The notes under the pieces were generated by a model. That model worked only from the letters and a program-made list of their open reading frames with translations. It ran no database searches and was not told where the DNA came from. Source: an uncultured Actinomycetes bacterium (lineage in GTDB: Bacteria > Actinomycetota > Acidimicrobiia > Acidimicrobiales > RAAP-2). From it: 53,173 bases of DNA. Location of the stretch: the NCBI GenBank assembly GCA_903825035.1, contig CAIJYV010000033.1, forward strand, positions 1 to 53,173. Direction: 5' to 3'. This document shows, one piece after another, positions 24,054 to 32,110 of this stretch. The stretch's first letter is position 1, and every line of letters starts with the position of its first letter. The translations under genes and the position numbers were made by a program.

Positions 24054-25016
24054 TTAGTTCAAGCGCCCAATAAAACGATCGATGGCGTTGGCGACCTGAA
24101 CTGGATTTGACCACATCGAGAGATGACCAGCACCCCGGATGATTGTGGGCGAGGGGGCTCCAATGCGCGTCGCAGTTTGATAGGCGGAGCGTGCGGAAAA
24201 TTCTGAGTCCTTGGAACCGAAAATGACAACCGACGGTATGCCAACCGATCGGAGTCTTCTCAATTGGGGCACGGTGACGCCAACTATTGGGTGCTGAGCG
24301 TAGGCGAGTAGCGCGGCTTCGGCACCGACGACTTCAAGTGGGCGTTGTATCGCAGCGAGAGCTTGGCTACTCAAAGGCCGACAGTGGCGTCCACAGGCAG
24401 CACTAAAGATTGTGCGGATGAGGAACCCGCTGTGAATGGCGGTTTGATAGAGCGCCGACAGGTAGAGGGACGGAATGAGATCGGTGAAAAATTTTCCCGG
24501 GTAAGTGAGTTGGAGCCCATCGCCATCAAGAAACACGATTCCAGCAGCAACGTGCGGATGGTCAAGTACGAAGCGAGCGATTACGCCCGCGCCTAATGAA
24601 TGTCCAACCAAGATTGGGTGTGAAAGCTTTCGTGCCAGCAGGTAGGCATAGAGTTGCTGGGCGAGTGCCTCGGCGGTGTAGGGCCCAACGTGCGAGGTAT
24701 ATCCGTAGCCCTTCAGATCGTACGCCTCAACATGGTTTGACCTGGCGAGCAGAGTGGCGACTGGCACCCAGGAGTCGCTTGACTCGAAGGCACCATGAAT
24801 GAGAACAATTGGACGTTTCGAGGATGCGCCCCATTGTTGGAACCGCGTTTGGTACCCATTAGTGTTCACGTAGCTGAGGCCGAGTGGAGGTTTGACCGGA
24901 GGGTTAGTAGCCACTATTAGTTCGGAAATCAGTAAAACACTAATAAAAGAGCCAAGAATCAGGCCTAAAAGAGTGAATCGGAGCAGCCCGCGGGCTCGAT
25001 TTTTTCGACTAAACAC
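24054..25016 (-). CDS. Membrane-anchored alpha/beta hydrolase
   Basis: A 320-residue hydrolase with an N-terminal membrane helix (LLGLILGSFISVLLISELIV, about 17-36). The oxyanion motif is VLIHGAFESSDSW, the nucleophile elbow VGHSLGAGV, the acid probably in IFGSKDSEFS, and the base His in GAGHLSMW. The substrate is unknown. GTG 25016 is preceded by TAGCCT ending seven bases upstream, so this seems to be a leaderless GTG-start message. Confidence 0.85.
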   Translation of the reverse strand: MFSRKNRARGLLRFTLLGLILGSFISVLLISELIVATNPPVKPPLGLSYVNTNGYQTRFQQWGASSKRPIVLIHGAFESSDSWVPVATLLARSNHVEAYDLKGYGYTSHVGPYTAEALAQQLYAYLLARKLSHPILVGHSLGAGVIARFVLDHPHVAAGIVFLDGDGLQLTYPGKFFTDLIPSLYLSALYQTAIHSGFLIRTIFSAACGRHCRPLSSQALAAIQRPLEVVGAEAALLAYAQHPIVGVTVPQLRRLRSVGIPSVVIFGSKDSEFSARSAYQTATRIGAPSPTIIRGAGHLSMWSNPVQVANAIDRFIGRLN

Positions 25017-25023
25017 GAATCCG

Positions 25024-25029
25024 AGGCTA
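25024..25029 (-). promoter_or_regulatory. Leaderless promoter -10 (TAGCCT) for the alpha/beta hydrolase
   Basis: TAGCCT on the minus strand, seven bases, then GTG 25016. Confidence 0.45.
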
Positions 25030-25153
25030 CTAACTGGAACAGGATTTCATTCAGCCGATGGTCGGCTATTTGCTATCGCAAATTGCCACTCCTCAGTTGA
25101 GTACAATTTCTTCAGTCTCGAATAACGGTTGAGACCCAATAATTTGGAGAAAT

Positions 25154-25564
25154 ATGTTAATCGCAGTTCTAGTACTTATCGCACTCGTTGTCTTGGGTGT
25201 TGTCGCCTACATTGGCGGCGAGAAGAACGTCAACAACGCTTCGAAGTCTCAGGTCAAGCGCCAGGAAAAGGACGACCTTGCCAGCAAGCTCGCCCACACC
25301 GAGAACCTCTTGGAGAACTGGGCTGAAGACTTGATGCCCGCTAAGAACTTTGTTTTCGCTAAGAAGAGCGTCGTAGTGAAGTCGTCAAGCAAAAAGGCTC
25401 CAGCCAAGAAGTCCGCTGCTAAGAAGGTTGCCAAAAAGGCTCCTGCTAAGAAGGCTCCTGCTAAGAAGGCTCCAGCTAAGAAGTCCGCTGCCAAGAAGGT
25501 AGCCAAGAAGGCTCCTGCCAAGAAGGTCGCAAAGAAGGCCGTAAAGAAAACCTCTAAGCGTTAA
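25154..25564 (+). CDS. Membrane-anchored Lys/Ala/Pro-rich (histone H1-like) protein
   Basis: A 136-residue protein. Residues 1-20 form a membrane helix (MLIAVLVLIALVVLGVVAYI). A short charged helical stretch follows, then from about residue 75 a repeated KKAPAKK/KKSAAKKVAKK tail of histone-H1 type to the end. Such tails occur on actinobacterial HU (HupB) and bind DNA or RNA. Here the tail is joined to a membrane anchor instead of an HU core. If the tail is cytoplasmic it could tether the nucleoid or RNA to the membrane; if outside it could bind acidic wall polymers. GGAGA ribosome-binding site; strong terminator downstream, so monocistronic. Confidence 0.72.
   Translation: MLIAVLVLIALVVLGVVAYIGGEKNVNNASKSQVKRQEKDDLASKLAHTENLLENWAEDLMPAKNFVFAKKSVVVKSSSKKAPAKKSAAKKVAKKAPAKKAPAKKAPAKKSAAKKVAKKAPAKKVAKKAVKKTSKR
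25397..25525 (+). repeat. Tandem repeats coding the Lys/Ala/Pro tail
   Basis: Two near-identical 42-base copies (25397-25438 and 25469-25510) flank two exact 15-base units GCTCCTGCTAAGAAG (25439-25453, 25454-25468). A further degenerate unit ends at 25525. The layout indicates growth by unequal exchange or slippage, so copy number may vary between strains. Confidence 0.85.
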
Positions 25565-25577
25565 GAGTTTCTAATTG

Positions 25578-25613
25578 CCCGCCGCACTCAGACTTGGGTG
25601 CGGCGGGTTTTTT
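25578..25613 (+). terminator. Rho-independent terminator after the histone-like gene
   Basis: CCCGCCGCAC (25578-25587) pairs perfectly with GTGCGGCGGG (25598-25607), followed by TTTTTT. Confidence 0.93.
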
Positions 25614-25641
25614 ATTTCCCAGATAGTTAAGAGATTGCCAA

Positions 25642-26283
25642 GTGAAGTTTCACCATTCAATTCCCCTTACGCCGTGGCGGGCTGCATCCACCTGGCACCT
25701 TCGTCCACGGATGGTTCTGCCGCTGGCTGGCGGCCTCTCGCTCTTCGGGTTTGGGGAAGGACTTTTGGTGCAGTCGCGCCTAGGCGCTAGCCCCTGGACC
25801 GTGTTTGCCGAAGGCCTGGGTCACCTTTTGGGGATCTCCATAGGAACAGCAACGGGGTTGATTTCCTTGACGGTGATGCTGCTGTGGATTCCGCTGCGAG
25901 AGAAACCGGGCCTCGGCACAATTTCAAATATTTTGATTATTGCTGAGGTCTTGAACCTGTCCGTTGAATACTTACCGGTGCAACACGCATTGTTGCTTCG
26001 CTCGATATACGTACTGGCAGGTGTGGGAGCAGTTGGAGTTGGTTCGGCGTTGTACCTGACCACGGGCTTAGGGCCAGGTCCGCGGGATGGACTAATGACC
26101 TCGTTACACCGGCATTTTCAGGTGTCAATCGTGTACGTTCGTCTGTCGATTGAGGCAACCGTTTTGTTTGTTGGTTGGTTATTGGGCGGAACTGTAGGGT
26201 TTGGAACGGCAATCTTCGCTGCACTTATTGGCTACAGCATTGGGGCTTCTTTGAGTATCGTCGCGGAGCTGGTGGAAGGATAA
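25642..26283 (+). CDS. YczE/YyaS/YitT family membrane protein
   Basis: A 213-residue membrane protein with about five helices. The family pattern is visible in GGLSLFGFGEGLLVQSRLGA, SPWTVFAEGLGHLLGISIGT, LYLTTGLGPGPRDGLMT and the C-terminal GTVGFGTAIFAALIGYSIG. YczE-type proteins are poorly characterised inner-membrane proteins (one influences lipopeptide production in Bacillus). It starts with GTG 25642 and is four bases upstream of the LysE-type exporter, so the two are probably co-transcribed. Confidence 0.8.
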   Translation: MKFHHSIPLTPWRAASTWHLRPRMVLPLAGGLSLFGFGEGLLVQSRLGASPWTVFAEGLGHLLGISIGTATGLISLTVMLLWIPLREKPGLGTISNILIIAEVLNLSVEYLPVQHALLLRSIYVLAGVGAVGVGSALYLTTGLGPGPRDGLMTSLHRHFQVSIVYVRLSIEATVLFVGWLLGGTVGFGTAIFAALIGYSIGASLSIVAELVEG

Positions 26284-26287
26284 TCAG

Positions 26288-26929
26288 ATGGTTTCGTCGC
26301 AGAACTTCGTGGCGTTCTTCATTGCATCAGCGATAATTATCATCGTTCCCGGCCCAAGCGTGCTGTTCACCGTGGCGCGCGGGATCGCCTGGGGTAGAGC
26401 TACCGCTGTCCTAACAACCCTTGGCAATACGCTTGGCACGTACTTGCTCGCGATTCTCGTAGCGGTCGGACTAGGGCCACTCATCTCTCGTTCGGCATTA
26501 GCTGCCACACTGCTCCAACTCGCCGGAGGCACCTATCTCATCTACCTCGGCTATGACGCGTTTCGACACCGTCGCGAACACGCCAACGCCATGGTGAGTA
26601 ATGTTGGCGCGCGTCCTCGAGTGCTCGCGACTATTCGTCAAGGCTTTGTGGTTGGAGTGCTCAACCCCAAATCGCTAATCTTTTTCACGGCCGTATTTCC
26701 ACATTTCGTCGACCGCGCTCGAGGGAAGGTGACGTTACAGCTTCTTCTCTTTGGAACCGTCTTCTCGATCATGGCCTTTTTATCCGATGGGACCTGGGGC
26801 TTTATTGCCGGCACGGCACGAGAGTGGTTGAGTGCAGATCCCAAGCGATTGATCGCGATGCGCTTAGTAGGCGCCTGCGTTATGACCACCCTGGGATTGC
26901 TTGTCGCCGGTAGCGCATTGGGATTGTAG
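26288..26929 (+). CDS. LysE/RhtB family amino acid exporter
   Basis: A 213-residue exporter with six predicted membrane helices. The LysE/RhtB motif IVPGPSVLFTVARGIAWGR is near residue 17, and GGTYLIYLGYDAFRHRR and VGVLNPKSLIFFTAVFPHFV follow. Members export amino acids such as homoserine, threonine or lysine. It is four bases downstream of the YczE-like gene. The exact substrate cannot be inferred. Confidence 0.9.
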   Translation: MVSSQNFVAFFIASAIIIIVPGPSVLFTVARGIAWGRATAVLTTLGNTLGTYLLAILVAVGLGPLISRSALAATLLQLAGGTYLIYLGYDAFRHRREHANAMVSNVGARPRVLATIRQGFVVGVLNPKSLIFFTAVFPHFVDRARGKVTLQLLLFGTVFSIMAFLSDGTWGFIAGTAREWLSADPKRLIAMRLVGACVMTTLGLLVAGSALGL

Positions 26930-26988
26930 GGGTTTGACGACTTCGCCGAGCAGAGGCGGGGACAAGCGGTTATTAGTTCAGAGAGTTT

Positions 26989-27771
26989 TTAGCCGACTGC
27001 GTGGTGTCCACCGTCGACGTGGACAATGCCGCCGGTGGTGCCGCGAAGAAGTGGTGACAAGTAGGCAATCGAGGTATCAGCCACTGAACTGGAATCATTG
27101 ACGTCCCAGCCGAGTGGGGCGCGATCAGCCCAAGTGTCTTCAAAGTTCTGAAAGCCTGGAATTGATTTGGCGGCCATGGTGCGAATTGGCCCAGCGGCAA
27201 TCATGTTCACTCGAATCTTGTCGGGACCAACTTCGAAGGCCAGGTAACGGCCGAGGGACTCAAGTCCCGCTTTCATTACTCCCATCCAGTCATACATTGG
27301 ATAGGCACGAGAACCATCAAAGTCCAGCGCAATAACCGATGCGCCACCAAGAGCCGTGCTCTTTACCAGCAGTGGCCGAAAGGCGCCAACAAGAGCGGCG
27401 AGCGAATAGGTAGAAATCTGCATCGCAACCTTGACGTCATCAAAAGGAGCCACAAACATGCCCGAACCCAAGCAACTCTGCGGGGCGTATCCAATGGCGT
27501 GGACTAATCCGTCCAGGCGCCCAAATCTTTCCTCCACTGACGCCACTGCTGCCGCGATCTGATCGGGTTCGGTTACGTCCATTTCGATGACCTCACCGAC
27601 CGAATCGCCCAATTTCTTGGCAATTCGCTTGGTCAGGTTAAGACCCCTGCCGGCCCCGGAGAGGATGACCTCGGCGCCCTCTTCGATGGCCCGTTGGGCG
27701 ATGCCAAAGGCAATGGAGTCATCGGTTAGAACGCCGGTGACGAGAATTTTGTGGTTCGATAGCAATCCCAT
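26989..27771 (-). CDS. fabI: Enoyl-[acyl-carrier-protein] reductase (FabI/InhA type)
   Basis: A 260-residue SDR enoyl-ACP reductase that carries out the last step of fatty-acid elongation with NADH. The N-terminus MGLLSNHKILVTGVLTDDSI is typical. The catalytic Tyr-x6-Lys is in MYDWMGVMKAGLESLGRYLA, and AAGPIRTMAAKSIPGF is close to mycobacterial InhA. ATG 27771 is chosen because conserved residues begin there and TACGCT ends seven bases upstream (leaderless); the frame continues up to 27792. It is divergent from the F420:NADP reductase gene with 42 bases between starts. Confidence 0.93.
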   Translation of the reverse strand: MGLLSNHKILVTGVLTDDSIAFGIAQRAIEEGAEVILSGAGRGLNLTKRIAKKLGDSVGEVIEMDVTEPDQIAAAVASVEERFGRLDGLVHAIGYAPQSCLGSGMFVAPFDDVKVAMQISTYSLAALVGAFRPLLVKSTALGGASVIALDFDGSRAYPMYDWMGVMKAGLESLGRYLAFEVGPDKIRVNMIAAGPIRTMAAKSIPGFQNFEDTWADRAPLGWDVNDSSSVADTSIAYLSPLLRGTTGGIVHVDGGHHAVG

Positions 27772-27778
27772 GATTAGT

Positions 27779-27784
27779 AGCGTA
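27779..27784 (-). promoter_or_regulatory. Leaderless promoter -10 (TACGCT) for fabI
   Basis: TACGCT on the minus strand followed by seven bases and ATG 27771. It shares a 42-base divergent region with the npdG promoter. Confidence 0.5.
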
Positions 27785-27813
27785 GTTCTCATAATCCAGT
27801 AATTGAGGGCAAC

Positions 27814-28464
27814 ATGACAACAGTGGGAATTCTTGGCGGAACCGGCCCAGCCGGACGAGGAGTCGCAGTGCGACTCGCGAGTGCGGGCTACGAGGTAGCG
27901 GTCGGATCGCGTGATGCAGAGCGAGCGTATGAAATTGCCAGTCGCTTGGAGCCGAGAGGGACTGGCAAGGTTCGTGGCGTTTCAAACAGTGATGCGGCAA
28001 AGTGTGATGTCGTTATTGTGGCCACTCCCTGGGAGTCGACGCTCGAAACTTTGCGTGAAATTGCGGGCGACCTTGAAAACAAAATTGTGGTTTCAATGGT
28101 CAACGCAATGCAAAAGCAGGGTCGTGAAATGCAGCCAGTGTTTCCAGCGGCAGGTTCTTGCGCTCAAGAAATCGCTGCGGTGCTGCCAACGTCAAAAATT
28201 GTCACCGCCTTCAATCACTTACCGGCCGCTCAAATGGAAGACCTGGACTCTGGACTCGATGCGGATGTAATTTTGTCGGGCTCGGACAATGAGGCCATGG
28301 CTGAGGTTGCCGTAATGGTCTCGGCCATGCCCGGTCTGCACGCCATCGAGGCTGGTTCTCTCGCGCTCGCGGGAACCATTGAAGCCTTTACTTCGGTCTG
28401 CATTTCGGTGAACATTCGCAACAAGGCCCACAGTTACGTGAAGCTCGAAGGTATTGCGCGCTGA
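27814..28464 (+). CDS. npdG: NADPH-dependent F420 reductase (Fno/NpdG)
   Basis: A 216-residue dinucleotide-binding enzyme beginning TTVGILGGTGPAGRGVAVRL, with GSRD after the second strand for NADP binding. It transfers hydride between NADPH and coenzyme F420, supplying F420H2 to actinobacterial oxidoreductases. Later blocks VVIVATPW, VVSMVNAM and TAFNHLPAAQ fit Fno. A GAGGG ribosome-binding site precedes ATG 27814. Its TGA overlaps the mshC ATG by one base, so cofactor F420 reduction and mycothiol synthesis are transcriptionally joined here. Confidence 0.9.
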   Translation: MTTVGILGGTGPAGRGVAVRLASAGYEVAVGSRDAERAYEIASRLEPRGTGKVRGVSNSDAAKCDVVIVATPWESTLETLREIAGDLENKIVVSMVNAMQKQGREMQPVFPAAGSCAQEIAAVLPTSKIVTAFNHLPAAQMEDLDSGLDADVILSGSDNEAMAEVAVMVSAMPGLHAIEAGSLALAGTIEAFTSVCISVNIRNKAHSYVKLEGIAR

Positions 28465-29585
28465 TGCGTTTATACGACACCGCACGCCGAGGAATTTTTG
28501 ATCTTGAGCCGGGGCCACATGTTTCGATGTACAGCTGTGGCATCACCCCCTACGATGCGGCGCACCTAGGTCACGCTTTCGTGTACCTTTCCTTTGACGT
28601 GTTGCAGCGCAGACTTCGCGACGCAGGGCACGAGACGCGTCTGGTGCGCAATGTGACTGACGTGGATGATGACATGTTGCGAAAGGCTCGAGAGCTGGGT
28701 GTGCACTATCTCGACCTGGCAGCGCAAGAGATGGCCAAGTTTGACCGCGACATGGCGCTGATTAATCTTCTTCCCGTTTACAAAGAACCACGGGCCACCG
28801 GAGCGATATCGGAAATTTTGACCCTGATTGGTCAACTCTTCGAAGCTGGCGTCGCCTACGAAGTCGACGGCTGGGTTTATTACGAGGTATCGAAGTTTCC
28901 TCGACTGGGTCAAGTCAGCCACGAGTCCAGAGAGTCGATGATCGAACTCGCCGCGATTCACGGCGGAAACCCGACCGATTCTCGCAAGAGAGACCCATTG
29001 GATTTTGTGCTCTGGCAGCCATCGCTTGAAGATGAGCCTTCGTGGGAATCACGTTGGGGCGCAGGGCGCCCAGGCTGGCACATTGAGTGCTCCGCGCTGG
29101 CGATGCGAGACCTTGGTCCGACTCTCGATGTTCACGGTGGCGGGCGAGACCTGGCGTACCCACACCACGAATGCGAGGCCGCTCAAAGCGAGGTCGCAAC
29201 GGGCAAACCCTTCGTCAAGTTTTGGATGCACGTCGGGCTCGTGGGCCTTGACGGAATCAAGATGAGCAAGTCACTTGGCAATCTCGTCTTCGTTGAGCAG
29301 CTTGCGGCCAAGGCCGAGCCAACCGCTGTGCGACTGGCGTTGCTCGACCAGCACTACCGTACCGACTGGGAGTGGAGAGATGAACTCTTGACTAAGGCGG
29401 TCTCACGTTTGGCAACTTGGAGATCAACGAGTATTGGCGGACGCGAATCCCTGGTGATCGAGGAAGTTCGAGCGGCACTGGACGAGGACCTGAACTCGCC
29501 AGAGGCGCTTAGGGCGCTAGACGAAGCGGCACACAAGGGCTATGACGTTGGCCCAGCGGCGGCGCTTCTGGGCATTACGCTGTAG
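28464..29585 (+). CDS. mshC: Mycothiol ligase MshC (cysteine:glucosaminyl-inositol ligase)
   Basis: A 373-residue CysRS-like ligase. The motif YSCGITPYDAAHLGHAFVYL has the MshC form 'GITPYD.THLGHA', unlike CysRS 'GPTVYD..HIGHA', and the protein lacks the tRNA-binding C-terminus of CysRS (about 460 residues). IKMSKSLGN is the KMSKS loop; GWHIECSAL and HHECEAAQS carry the zinc ligands. It joins cysteine to GlcN-inositol in mycothiol synthesis using ATP. The start overlaps npdG. The assignment as MshC over CysRS rests on the signature and the length. Confidence 0.9.
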   Translation: MRLYDTARRGIFDLEPGPHVSMYSCGITPYDAAHLGHAFVYLSFDVLQRRLRDAGHETRLVRNVTDVDDDMLRKARELGVHYLDLAAQEMAKFDRDMALINLLPVYKEPRATGAISEILTLIGQLFEAGVAYEVDGWVYYEVSKFPRLGQVSHESRESMIELAAIHGGNPTDSRKRDPLDFVLWQPSLEDEPSWESRWGAGRPGWHIECSALAMRDLGPTLDVHGGGRDLAYPHHECEAAQSEVATGKPFVKFWMHVGLVGLDGIKMSKSLGNLVFVEQLAAKAEPTAVRLALLDQHYRTDWEWRDELLTKAVSRLATWRSTSIGGRESLVIEEVRAALDEDLNSPEALRALDEAAHKGYDVGPAAALLGITL

Positions 29586-29602
29586 GGCAAGGAAAGGCAT
29601 TT

Positions 29603-31591
29603 ATGAGCGAAGTAGTAGTAACCCTCCCAGATGGTTCTCAACGGAATCTCGAAGCGGGTGCAACTTCACTCGACTTGGCCGCAGCTATTGGCGCTCGTCT
29701 AGCGAAAGACGCTTTGGCGGCATCGGTAAATGGCGAGTTGACGGACCTTGATCGACCCCTCGAATCTGGGGCTCAAGTGTCCTTGGTTACCCCAGCGAGC
29801 GACGCGGGTCGCGATGTCCTACGTCACTCCACCGCACACGTATTGGCGCAGGCGGTGACTCGGTTGTGGCCTGGTGCTCATTTCGCGATCGGACCAGCCA
29901 TTAAAGATGGCTTTTACTATGACTTCGAACTTCCTGGAAATGCTTCATTTTCTGACGACGACCTGCCTCGCATCGAGGCTGAGATGCGAAAGATCATTGA
30001 TGAAGATCAACCCTTCACTCGGAGTGAGCATTCTTTTGCCGAAGGTCTAGAACTCTTCAAGTCTCAGCCATACAAGGTCGAGATTATTAAAGCAGTACAG
30101 GCTGGCGGTAGCGAGGAAGATCAGCTCGAGGCGGGTAGCAGCAGCAGCGTGTCGGCATACTCGAACAACCCGAACTTCGTCGACTTGTGTCGTGGTCCGC
30201 ACGTTCCGCGCACTTCGCGACTGGGACACTTCAAATTGATGCGAGTTGCCGGTGCCTACTGGCGTGGCAGCGAGAAGAATCCGATGCTGCAGCGCATCTA
30301 CGGTACGGCTTGGGAGAGCGACAAAGCTCTCGCCGCTCACTTGGAACAGCTGGAACAAGCAATTGCTCGTGACCATCGCAAACTCGGCCGCGAACTTGAT
30401 CTCTTCTCATTCCCGCCCGAGCTTGGGCCGGGGCTGGCGGTCTTTCACCCCAAGGGCGGAACGATGCGTCGAGTGATGGAAGAGTATTCGCGCCAACGTC
30501 ACGAAGCGGCGGGGTATGAATTTGTTTACACTCCCCACATCACCAAGTCAGAACTATTTGAACGTTCTGGGCACTTGGACTGGTACGCCGATGGCATGTA
30601 CCCGCCAATGGAATTAGATGAGGGTCAGAAGTACTACCTCAAGCCAATGAACTGCCCATTTCACGTCTTGATTTTCAAGTCAAACCCCCGTAGCTTCCGT
30701 GAACTTCCCCTGCGCATGTTTGAGTTTGGCTCGGTCTATCGGTACGAGAAATCTGGAGTAGTCCACGGGCTGACTCGGGTTCGCGGCATGACGCAAGATG
30801 ACGCACACATCTTCTGCACGCGCGAACAGATGGGCGAAGAGCTAACGAGCTTGCTGACGTTCGTGCTGTCACTCTTGCGAGACTTTGGTCTCAACGACTT
30901 CTATTTGGAACTCTCAACGCGCCCCGAAGAAAAGGCCGTCGGCACTCTCGAGGAATGGGAAGAGGCCGAGAGTACGCTCGCTCGCGTCGCGAATGAGGCT
31001 GGCCTGGAACTCGTGATGGACCCAGGTGGTGGAGCGTTCTATGGGCCGAAGATTTCAGTCCAAGCTCGCGATGCGATTGGCCGAACCCATCAGATGTCCA
31101 CGATTCAACTGGACTTTCAGCTTCCCCAACGTTTTGAACTCGAATACGTGGCCACGAGCAACGATCGCACACGGCCCATCATGATTCACCGTGCCCTCTT
31201 TGGCTCAGTCGAGCGCTTCATGGCCATCCTCATTGAGCACTACGCAGGAAATCTGCCGACCTGGCTAAACCCAGAGCAGGTACGAGTGCTTGGCGTTCGA
31301 AACGATCACGATGAGTACGCCTTCGAGATCGTCACGGCACTGAAGGCGCGAGGTATTCGCGCCAGCATCGACTACGCCAACGAGCCCTTAGGCGGACGGA
31401 TCCGCAACGCTAAGCAGGAGAAGATCCCTTACATTCTGGTGGTGGGAGACGAAGATGTCACTGCGCGTTCTGTCGGCGTAAACGCTAGGGGAAGTAACGA
31501 CCCAGAACGAGGTGTTCGCCTCGACGCTTTTATCGAGCGGGTAGTCAAAGAAGTTGCCGACCACGGTTCGCCGGAGCTCCATGGCGCTTGA
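29603..31591 (+). CDS. thrS: Threonyl-tRNA synthetase
   Basis: A 662-residue class II synthetase. Order: N-terminal TGS domain (VTLPDGSQRNLEAG), editing domain with HSTAHVLAQA, then the catalytic core with motif 1 near EEYSRQRHEAAGYEFVYTP, motif 2 FRELPLRMFEFGSVYRYEKS, the zinc-ligand region MNCPFHVLIF, and motif 3 near IHRALFGSVERFMAIL. The anticodon-binding domain is at the end. AAGGAAAGG precedes ATG 29603. First gene of a long conserved block that follows M. tuberculosis order; it overlaps the HIT gene by 11 bases. Confidence 0.97.
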   Translation: MSEVVVTLPDGSQRNLEAGATSLDLAAAIGARLAKDALAASVNGELTDLDRPLESGAQVSLVTPASDAGRDVLRHSTAHVLAQAVTRLWPGAHFAIGPAIKDGFYYDFELPGNASFSDDDLPRIEAEMRKIIDEDQPFTRSEHSFAEGLELFKSQPYKVEIIKAVQAGGSEEDQLEAGSSSSVSAYSNNPNFVDLCRGPHVPRTSRLGHFKLMRVAGAYWRGSEKNPMLQRIYGTAWESDKALAAHLEQLEQAIARDHRKLGRELDLFSFPPELGPGLAVFHPKGGTMRRVMEEYSRQRHEAAGYEFVYTPHITKSELFERSGHLDWYADGMYPPMELDEGQKYYLKPMNCPFHVLIFKSNPRSFRELPLRMFEFGSVYRYEKSGVVHGLTRVRGMTQDDAHIFCTREQMGEELTSLLTFVLSLLRDFGLNDFYLELSTRPEEKAVGTLEEWEEAESTLARVANEAGLELVMDPGGGAFYGPKISVQARDAIGRTHQMSTIQLDFQLPQRFELEYVATSNDRTRPIMIHRALFGSVERFMAILIEHYAGNLPTWLNPEQVRVLGVRNDHDEYAFEIVTALKARGIRASIDYANEPLGGRIRNAKQEKIPYILVVGDEDVTARSVGVNARGSNDPERGVRLDAFIERVVKEVADHGSPELHGA

Positions 31592-32084
31592 GCGCTTCTC
31601 AGCGGCGTGGCGCGAGGGCTACGTTTCCAGTGAAGCCGCCAAAGAAAACTCCCGAAGTGACGGAGGCTGTGTCTTTTGCACGCTTGCCGCAACTGAGATC
31701 TCAGAGGAGTCTGGCGTATTGGCTCAAACGGAACATTCCTTTGCGGTCCTCAATGCCTTTCCCTACGGGTCGGGCCACCTCTTGGTCTTACCTCGTCGGC
31801 ACTTGGCGGATGTGAAGGAATTGTCGGCTGAAGAATACCGAGACTTCACCGACCTCCTCCGTCGAGTGATCGAAGCGCTCGACGCCGCCTATGGCGCAGA
31901 CGGTATGAACGTTGGTCTGAATTTAGGGAAGGCCGCAGGGGCGGGAATTCCAAAGCACCTCCACGCGCACGCATTGCCTCGGTGGAGCGGCGACACAAAT
32001 TTTATGACGAGCATTGGTGAGACGCGAGTACTACCCGAATCATTGAGTTCGACGTGGAGCAAAGTGCATGAACACCTTCGCTAG
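31581..32084 (+). CDS. HIT-family nucleotide hydrolase/phosphorylase (Rv2613c-like)
   Basis: A 167-residue HIT protein with GGCVFC near residue 28 and the histidine triad HLHAHALPRW near residue 140. The mycobacterial orthologue between thrS and pgsA (Rv2613c) is an AP4A phosphorylase, and gene order is the same here. ATG 31581 overlaps thrS by 11 bases; a longer frame from 31554 would run inside thrS with non-conserved residues. It acts on dinucleoside polyphosphates that synthetases make as by-products, which fits its place after thrS. Confidence 0.9.
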   Translation: MALERFSAAWREGYVSSEAAKENSRSDGGCVFCTLAATEISEESGVLAQTEHSFAVLNAFPYGSGHLLVLPRRHLADVKELSAEEYRDFTDLLRRVIEALDAAYGADGMNVGLNLGKAAGAGIPKHLHAHALPRWSGDTNFMTSIGETRVLPESLSSTWSKVHEHLR

Positions 32085-32087
32085 GCT
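32082..32087 (+). promoter_or_regulatory. Promoter -10 (TAGGCT) for pgsA
   Basis: TAGGCT overlaps the end of the HIT gene. Transcription would start about 17 bases before ATG 32111, leaving room for the CGGAGGA ribosome-binding site. Confidence 0.45.
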
Positions 32088-32110
32088 TTAGACGAGAGTC
32101 CGGAGGATTC

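Noticed and set aside
25397-25525. Direct repeats as a possible CRISPR array
   Set aside because: The repeats are contiguous, in frame and encode the Lys/Ala/Pro tail; there are no unique spacers.
28464-29585. Cysteinyl-tRNA synthetase
   Set aside because: The signature is CGITPYDAAHLGHA as in MshC and the protein is about 90 residues too short, lacking the tRNA-binding end.
29586-29602. T-box or other riboswitch before the synthetase genes thrS, hisS, aspS and alaS
   Set aside because: The upstream gaps are 0-17 bases or direct overlaps, leaving no space for a leader element.
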